NCBI GenBank assembly: GCA_012845835.1
Contig: JABAKD010000011.1
Location: 1,644,001-1,708,000, forward strand
Reading direction: 5' to 3'
Source of the DNA: Undaria pinnatifida
Lineage: Eukaryota; Sar; Phaeophyceae; Laminariales; Alariaceae
Length of the DNA stretch: 64,000 nt
Made by a program: the position numbers and the translations under genes. Shown piece after piece: positions 26,401 to 35,400 of the stretch (position 1 is its first letter; the number at the start of each line of letters is the position of its first letter). The notes beneath the pieces were generated by a model. It did no database searches, was not told where the DNA came from, and saw only the letters and a list, made by a program, of their open reading frames with translations.

Positions 26401-29400
26401 TGCGCACACCAGAAACAACGCCGGTGGAGCCATCCCACGCCGTAGGGGCACAGCATCAGTCCCTGAGCTCCTACCATTGAGGAGCTCAACATATCACCCG
26501 ATACCACATGACTTCGAAGGCATTCGTACGCACAACCCGACGAAGCTTCTATGCCTTCGTCCTAAGAACAATATGTACTCGTGAAATAACTTGATCAACG
26601 ACTGACCGATAGTTCTTCGCTCGAGGGGCTCAATCGGACAGATTAATTGTTCGTCAATCCAACAACTGCAGCCGCTACCATGGCGGTAGTGTTTGATGCG
26701 CGAAGCGAGTGTCTTCGAAGTCGCGTTTCGGGTGAGATCTTGAGCTCGTGTTAGGAGCTTGCTCAGAAACTTCTTGGAATATTCTGCGCCTCTGGCGTGA
26801 GGTGGCTCGATCCGCGGTGTGCAGCACTAACGTTGACGCGTGCTCCTGATAGTGTGGTGGAAGATGCACCGTCGACACATACATGCCATCAATAGTACGG
26901 CAGAGGTGAGGTCACCATTTGCCTTCTGAGGGTGCTTGCTCGCTTGCTCGAGGAGCTCCGTACCTCACCCAAAAACTGCTTTCGAGCAAAAGCCGCAGGC
27001 GCTCAGAAGCCGATGAACAAACCCATACTGGCCTGGCAGTCTGTCGGATCCTCCCCAAATAAATCACCTTGCAAGGCAGTAGTGAATGGCATTCGGATTC
27101 CGACGATTTTATTTATAGGTTATGGAGCCCCGTCATTCGGAACAAAAAATAGCCAAAAAAAGGTATACCTCAATGCCTTCATCGGAGCAGTTGTTATGAC
27201 ACATACATGCTACCAATAGTACGGCAGAGGTGAGGTCACCATTTGGCTTCTGAGGGTGCTTACTCGCTTGCTCGAGGAGCTCCGTACCCCACCCAAAAAC
27301 TGCTTTCGAGCAAAAGCCGCAGGCGCTAAGAAGCCGATGAACACGCCCATACATGGTGGATCTTCTAAATAGTACGCTAGAAGCACACAAAAGGAAGAAA
27401 ACACCTTGCAGGGCAAAAATGAATGATATTCCGACGATTCTATTAGTAGGTTAAAAGGACCTTCGTCATTCAGGACACCAAATAGCCAAAAACTGGTATT
27501 CCTTACTGTCTCCTTCGGAGCAGTTGTTATATGCCACATGACGCCAATAGCACGGTAAAGGTGTGGTGCACCAATTCATTTCTGAGGGTCGCAACATGAT
27601 GAGGAACTCTATATACCTCACCCAAAAACTGTTTTTTCGGAGAAAAATAACGAAAAGTGCAAGGTCCCAGATGGACAGACCCAAAGGACCAGGCATACCA
27701 AAAAAATAGAAAATATTACGAACAAAACTACAAAAAAAGCTAAAATTCCGACGATTTGGGGTTAAGGTGTACGCCCCGCCGTTCTAAAGTTTTTTTTTTT
27801 TCGCGTCAACAAGTGCTATGAACGGCCTCTATCGTAGGACGCGTCTGCGTCCGAGACGAACCGATTTCTTGGAACCGGAATTTCGACACGTGTTTCCGTA
27901 CAGGGCAACAGAGTAAAAGGGTAACACGTAATTTGTTGAATGCAGGATGTGGGTTATCTCTGCACGTGTCTGGACGCTTTTTTACACTTGCGTCATCGCC
28001 TGAACGGAAAAAAAAGCGCACGACGCCCGTCAAGCTCCTCCCTCCCCCCTCCCCTTCCCCCCTCCCTCCCTCCCTCCCTCCCTCCCTCCCTCCCTCCCTC
28101 CCCCCTCCCTCCCTCCCTCCCTCCCTCCCTCCCTCCCCCCCTCCCCCCTATTTTAGATGGAGAGGAGGTTGACGGAGGAGGCGGAGGCGTTGGCCGAACA
28201 ACGGAAAGCGGTAGCGCTGGCTCGAGTGCGTCTCCACGAGCAGCAAATGGAAATGACGCTGCAGGTAAGTCCACGACAACGCGGTGGAAAGCTGATAAAA
28301 ACAAAGCTTCTACGATTAGGTCTCGATTGTTGGGGCTGGGTTGGGTTGGGTTGGGTTTGGTTGGGTTGGGTTGGGTAGGGTCAGGTTGCGTAGGGTCAGG
28401 TTGGGTTGGGTTGGGTTGGATTGGGTTGGGGCTGAGTTTGGTGTGCAATAGCACAAGGGTGAAGAGATGGCGCGCTGAAAAGCTGTTGCCCGGTACGGAA
28501 CAGGGCGATTTTCACTGGCGAGAATCGTTTTTGGATGACCAGTGTGCGGCTTGATGGTGTCTGGTTGGTCCACATGACTCCGCAAAACTGTGCCTCAATG
28601 CTACCGTCTCTTGTTTTGCAATAATCTGTTCTAGGTTGACGTCGCCGGGGAGACACCGACCATGCGCCGTTAACCCCTTTAGAGCTGCAGCCACATTTAG
28701 GGCGACAGCATTTTTGGAATTACTGTGTGGTCATTTTTGCAGTAGGTACTACAGCAAATAGCGTTAAGCTGTCCTTGGCCGCAGCGCTTGATGCTTTTCG
28801 TTTCTGTTTTTATGTTTCCACTGGGCCTCTCAGGCCGATAAAAACCATAAGATCCATGCCCTACCCAGTGCAAGGCCCGGCAGAACATTCGGACTCGGGT
28901 TCCCAGCCACAACGCATCACACTTTCGAGTTTCTCTAATCACCCGCGCTCAGGGGACAGTCTCCAACATCGAAAACGTGAAAAAAAAAAATATATATATA
29001 TATATAGGCAATGGTATGCGTCACGTCGTAAGCTAAGACAACACTGCGGTCTTTTCTCGCCGCTCCTTGAGTCAACCACAACAGTACTGCATTTTTTGCC
29101 CCGCATTAAAAACCCAAGCACTTTGTCACCAAAGAAAATGTGGACGCAGTTGTAAGAGAGGACGTATCGTCATATTGTCTCTTTCTCCTTTCGCGGAGCG
29201 TAAAACAAAAGCATGCGATGCGGATACGGTCCACCGCTATCTTTCCTTGTTGATCGTCCTTGCTTGAAGGGCTCTATACCTCACAACAACAAAAAAACTG
29301 ACTGGGGGAGGTGAACAATTTTTTCTAGCCGATGTAACTGCAGCAGTAGGCGTCTCCCATAATGCGGTATCCCCATATAAGGCGGTATCCCGATGTGAGA

Positions 29401-32400
29401 CGGTCATAATCGCTCGGCGCGATCGTGGAAACTGCATCTGCAACCTGAAATGAATAAGGCGACTTCCCCCGATAAGGCGGTCATTTTGCTCTCTATGGCA
29501 CACCAGCGCCTTACCGGGATGCACCACGTTTTTTTTTTCTGAGGTTTCCTCGCTTCTGGGAACTTAATTAAGACCTTCTCTCAAAAACTGATTTGGAGAA
29601 AAAAAAATGCCATCATCTCGGATGAAAAAAAAAATCCCATGGCCTAGGTACACAACGAGAATCATGCCAAAAAAAAATTCCTATTATATATTTTTTTCCG
29701 ACGATTTTGGGTTAAGGAGCGCCGTCATTAAAAAAATAGCCAAAAAACGGTATACCTTAATACCTCTATCGTAGCACGCGTCCTTGGAATCCCTGCTGTA
29801 TCCCATATAGCCTAAATAGGAGACAACGAAACATGTTTCGAAAACAAATGAATAAAAAAATTCCGACGATTTTTTGTGAAGGAAGGAGGCCCGTCGTTAA
29901 GAAACCGTTTCACACCTGGGACAGATTACGATCTAGATCGTATAGATCAATAGATCATACAGGTCATACAGATCATACAGAGCATATAGATCATGTAGAT
30001 CATTTAGATCGTACAGATCATATAAATCATACATATGATACAGATATAGACCATATAGATCATGTAGATCGTTTATATAGTATAGATCACATAGATCGTG
30101 TAGATCATATAGATCATACTTATCATATAGATAATCTAAATCATACAGATCATATAGATAATATATATTTCAATGTGGTACGTTGCGCAGGACCTGGGTA
30201 GTATAGATCCAAGTCAGCAAACACGTGCTACTGTACACCATTCAAATCACTTGGCTCCCACTCAGCAACATGATCTGTAGGCCGTGCAAATCTTATAGAC
30301 CAGGGGTCTGTCTTCCCTGAAAGACACAGATCATCTATAGATCGCCAATACATATATGGTCTGTTCTTGATGTGGAACGTTTCAGCCGAAAAAAGTGCCA
30401 CCACTTCGTACCGAAATATAAGGAACATTTGGACATATATGTTGAAATAGAATGTTGCTTATAATCCAGGATAGGATTGTAACAATATCGTAGCGCGCGT
30501 CTTCAGATGTAGGATACACGCAGCGCGGAGGGCTTGAAGTAATACCCGGTATGCTACACATCGCGGTCGATGCCAGCGGTCCTTGGGGTCGGTCGTTCTC
30601 TCCTCTTTCCTGGGACGGACTTAAGACGTCGCGTCATCGCGCGTCGTATGTTAACTTTGCACTCTCTCTTCTCACTTTTACCTTGGACTAGTAATTTTTT
30701 TCCCTCTTCTCTCTCCTTTGATCGGACTTATACAACAGATGTCGGAGGTACGCAAAGCTTTGGAGTTGATGAAGCGCGTCGAAAAGCTGGAGGACAAGGG
30801 TGCCCGCCGTCTCGCGCTCGAGCTCGGGACGGTTGCGTGTGAGCGGGGCGAGCAGCACGCGCGATGTTCAAGTGCCAAGCTCGAGTCGGAAGGTGAGACG
30901 GCAAAAAAAATAAAGGTTGAACAGATCCAGCGTTCGAAAGCGATTTTTGTAAATTTGTTTCACCCATACACACAGCGTTGCACGGCATTTGATCCAGCGT
31001 TCGAAAGCGATGTGTACATTTGTTTCACCCATACACACGGCGTTGCACGGCATTTTTCCCTTGTGTCATCCATTCTCGACAGCGCGCGATGCGCTCCTCC
31101 GCCCCGCCCCGTTCCCATGTCTGCCCCCGTTACGATCGACGCTGCCCGGCAGAGGCTAGCTGCCTAGAAATAAAAGCGAGGGAGTTGGATCGCGCCGCCG
31201 CTGCTTGTGAAGGTGGTACCTCCGAAGATTCGGGGGTCGTTTCTTGCCGACTCGGCGAAAAAAGAGAGAGCATCCCCTTCACGGCAAATATTGCAGGAGA
31301 CGGTCAGTCTAAGGGAAAACGTACAGCGGTCAAGCAAGGGTGTAAAAGCAAGTGTTCCGCACTAAAACCTAGTAATTTAGCGTCAGCCAAGGAAAAATTG
31401 TTTGGAAATTTGCCGTCACGTCGGTCAAGGGTGGTCTGAAAGTCCCGTCTGACATGAGAAGAAGTCATCAGAGATAACACAGGCACGTTTAATTCGTCAA
31501 GGGTTTGTGGCGGCCAGGGGAGAGCGGCTCTACCACGTGTCTAAACGTACCACTTTGCCATACTGCGCCTCGCATGGAATACGGCGCCGCCCGTATACCT
31601 CCGTGGCGGAGCGCCCCACCTCTAGGGCGGCTACCGCCCTATATAGATAGAGCCGGACCCTGTGGAGGGTGGTATCCGCCCTATTCACGGCCCATGTTCG
31701 CCTCCATATGAGTGCAAAACCTGTTCTCCATAACCTGTTCTCCATATAACTCATGCTAGGGACTTGCCCTGGTGGACATTAGTAACTGTCGGCAACTTGT
31801 GTGCATTGATGGGACGCAAAAGATGTCGAACACGAGGCAAAACCAGTCGTAGTCACACAACACACCACCCGATTCGTTTTGTTTGTTTGTTTTGTTTTGC
31901 TGTTTCCCCCCCGGAGATACCGGTCGTTGGACGTGACACGGAACACGGAGATTCGGGCACGCGGGGCTGGAAAAGGAGCGGAGCTCCTTCTATATTTTTT
32001 TTAACGCCTTTGTAAATTAGAAACCCTCTTCGCTCGTGAGAAGTATATATACTTCGAAGTATATGTATATCTCCGATGCAACACATTATACGGAAACGGT
32101 ACACCATTTTCATTTTTATTGTTTAGGGCTCCTCGCTTGGGGAGCTCTTTTTTTTTTCACATACATCTACTTTCCAGCTTCTGGACAAACCGTGGTACAG
32201 GTGTCGTCCCTTTTCCCCCCCGGTTGTTGCCTTCAATTTTTATCGCGCATAGGGTTCGTTCAGCAATCCCACTGCTTGTCGATTTTTCATCGAGTGTTGC
32301 TAACTCATGCTCTCGCGCTTTCCGCAAGTCAATTTGTGCACAAGAAAAAGTTCCCACGATTTTATACGAGTATGCTCTATAATATGCCGCTCTGAGGCAA

Positions 32401-35400
32401 AAACTGATTTTGAGTACCAACTTAAAATCGCAGCCCGATGCCCAAACCTCCCCATGGCCCAAGTATTGAGAAAAAAATCACAACGCACAAAAAAAATGAT
32501 TTTTTTCCAACGATTTTGGGTTAACTAAGGAGAGTTAAGGAGCACCGTCTTTCAGAAAACACTCTTGCCAAGAAGTGGTATACCTCTCTCTATCGTAGAA
32601 CACTTCATGTTGTTAGGTTATTAGTGGGGTAGTAGTCCGTTTGACCACTTGCAAAAGGTTAACCAATAGCCTACCTGAAACACTAAACCTTATAACACTC
32701 TCCCCCCCTGAAACGGCGGGATACCAGGTCGGCCGGACATATGGGCGGACCTGTCAATATCCAAGCCATTTCATTTCCTGGGTATACCGGGGGAGAGTAT
32801 TTTTCAAGCTTGACATGGGGAAAGTCTGAAAAAGTTTATTTTTTGTGGATGGCGAAATTCGAACCCATGAGCCCCGAAAAAACCCATGGTCTGTCGACGA
32901 CGCCATTTGTTAAGGAAATAGTGGTGTATCAGTCCGTTTGACCACTCGCAAAAGGCTAACCAATAGCTTACCCAAACTAAGTCTTATAACAATGTGTCTT
33001 CATTGTGTGTTACCGGGGGTGATTGCATATCTCGGGGGCGCTGCAGCGATGCTGGCCCTCGTCTGCGTGGCCATCCACGCCTCCTCTAACAGCGTTTGCG
33101 ATCGATCAACCCCGTCGGTGTGCGTCAAGGTCAATAGGTAGGAATCGACTTTTATTTCCACGCAACCACCACGTCGACTAACGCACGTTAAACCTTCATT
33201 TTCTACAAAAAAGACATCATCAGTACACACACGTAATGTCCATCCTAATAATATTTGGTGATCAATTTGTTCTAGACGGGATACCTGGTACAGTTTGTGC
33301 GGCCTGTTCTTTCCACCCAACGACACCAATCAGCACCTCAGTGTCCGTCCTTGTTCTTGATCCTAAGAGATACTTCGAAGTGTACTGGTACAGATTCTAC
33401 GTTGGTCGACTGTGACAGCTGTCAGATTTTCTCCTCGTCAGGACGGATTCTATAACTTTCCGTGCGCAGAGCGATTGAACCGTTTTAATACCGACAAGTC
33501 TTTGAATCACCTTGTTGACCCCCGTGCAAGCTAGTTCTAAGGGGAGTCGCCGACCTATGTCCTTCATGAGGACATACACACCCCGTAACACGTGCGATCG
33601 GAGTATCAAACACAGCTTGCCAATGTGAGTTTTTGGCGAAATCCTCGACTTCACAGCTGTATGTACTACTGTATTACTAGTATATTTTTCAAGATACAAT
33701 AGCTGTCGCTAAAACGAGCGACAGCTGATAGATGTAACTGTCGTCAGACGTGTGCGCCCACGGGCCATAGTGTCTGCTGTCGCCCTTCTGGCGTTGGCGC
33801 ACGGACCGAGTTTAGGTCAATCGCCCCCAACGGACGTCTCTCCATGATGACTTACTCTCACCACGAAACAGCAGCAGATAAACTCAGCGGACACACCCCT
33901 AGCGGGCACACACTCTCCATGCCCGCTCTCCGCTGGCCACTATTGTCGCCCGCTGCGCCCGTTATCTGTATGCTGCCCGCTGTGTGAGCGCTGTGTGCCG
34001 GCTGTGTGAGCGGTGTGTGCTGCTGTTTTTGCCCGCGTGGTCTGCTGTGTGTGTCGATCGAAGACACGCACGTGCAAGCTATTGGCCACTACGCCCGTTG
34101 TCTGTGTGCTGCCCCCTGTGTGAGCGCTGTCGCCCGCTGCGCCCGTTGTCTGTGTGCTGCCCGCTGTGTGAGCGCTGTGTATCGGCTGTGTGAGCGGTGT
34201 GTGCTGCTGTTTTTTGCCCGTGTGGTCTGCTGTGTGTGTTTGTTTTGTTGCTCCGTGGTGGTCTGCCTCCACCTGCAGTCTAAAATCAAATGATCCCACA
34301 CTAAGATCAAGTTTAGTCGAAGACACGCACGCAAACTATTTTTTTTTCATGGGAGCCTATATTGCGAGGCCCAGGTGTAGATTAGAAACTCGCTTCGCTC
34401 GAATAAAATGGAAGCTAAAATCACCGCGAAAAAAAGTTAAACATCACTCCCCTTTAGAACCCCAAATTCCTCCCTATACTAAACCCAAGTAATTTTGTCC
34501 CCAAAAAGGGTTTCCAGTTGTAAAGGCGTTAACGCGAGGCGTTGCCTGCGACTGCAAATACACGTATGTTTACTTACTCCAGGCCATCCCTGGGCGTTGA
34601 CCGGCGACGCGAACGAAGGCGAGCGGAGGGGGCTGTACGCGGACGAGGCCGGCGCAAGGGAGGCTCTTGAGAAGGCCAGTCAAATTGCATGCCACCCTTT
34701 TGGACAACTTTGTACCTGGCACTCAGTATAATTTTTCCGCGACTTTTTGTATGCGTCTTGACACAATGGTTGGTGTTGCTTGTGGCCTTTGCGCGAATGC
34801 AGACAGGTTCCGGTTCTTCACACGGCACACACATACATGTTGTAAGGCTTAGTTTGGGTAAGCTATTGGTTAACCTTTTACAACTGGTCAAACGGACTAA
34901 TACCCCACTAATTCCTTAACAAATGGCGTCGGCGGCGGGACCATGGGTTTCTTGGGTCGTGGGTTCAAATCCCGCCATCCACCATAATAAACTTTTCAGA
35001 CTTTCCCCTTTGTCGAACTTGAAAAATACTCTCCCCAGTATACCCAGGAAATGAAACCGCTTGGATATTGACAGGTCCGCCCGTATATCCGGCCGACTTG
35101 GTATTCCGCCGTTTCATTGGGGGAGAGTGTTATAAGGCTTAGTTTGGGTAAGCTATTGGTCAACCTTTTGCAAGTGGTCACACGGTCTAATACCCCACTA
35201 ATCTAATACCTTAACATACACGCCGCTCGCGGAATTCTACTCAAACTTGTTCTTCTCGCTGCTCGTCAAGTGTTGCCGCGCTCGGTTCCAGTGTCGCAAG
35301 GACAACCCAAAGAATCTTTGTAGACGGCAGACCCTGTCCAGTCTAGCCGTTTCATCCCCACCCGTACCGGCATATGAACCGCGAACTTCGTGAAGATAGG

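Larger units (their letters stand above)
22919..28156. other. intron 12 (5.2 kb), repeat-filled
   Basis: I found no further exon. It holds a copy of the 32-kb/45-kb 210-bp family at about 23050-23170, two parallel copies of the MSFDEIF-type repeat (24385-24545 and 25505-25665), the palindromic TRIM derivative (25953-26322), an inverted pair of another repeat (26410-26860), and a 325-bp tandem array (26891-27780). An undetected exon is possible in so long an intron. Confidence 0.5.
28436..30738. other. rest of intron 13
   Basis: I see no exon. It contains a half-copy of the TTAACCCCTTTAGA MITE end (28667-28690), the AAGGCGGT cluster (29355-29512), a relative of the 27-kb tandem unit (29550-29800), and the AGATCATAC minisatellite (29930-30175) with its flank to about 30310. 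Confidence 0.5.
31213..34582. other. intron 15 (3.4 kb), repeat-filled
   Basis: A possible small exon ETVSLRENVQRSSK (31292-31333, after ATTGCAG) has the right look but not the right phase, so I did not include it. The intron carries the 210-bp family (32160-32375), TRIM copy C, a MSFDEIF-type repeat (33535-33665), a tandem GTGTGAGCGCTGTGT array (33950-34260) and a TTAA MITE (34437-34532). Confidence 0.45.

Noticed and set aside
29833..30201. Open frame of Asp-His repeats
   Set aside because: Direct product of the AGATCATAC minisatellite.
31292..31333. Extra small exon ETVSLRENVQRSSK
   Set aside because: The acceptor is good and the peptide suits the gene, but the phase does not match exon 15.
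32938..33141. Hydrophobic open frame near 33.0 kb
   Set aside because: It starts inside the TRIM terminal repeat, and its GC-rich part resembles 47730-47800, so it is more likely a repeat fragment.
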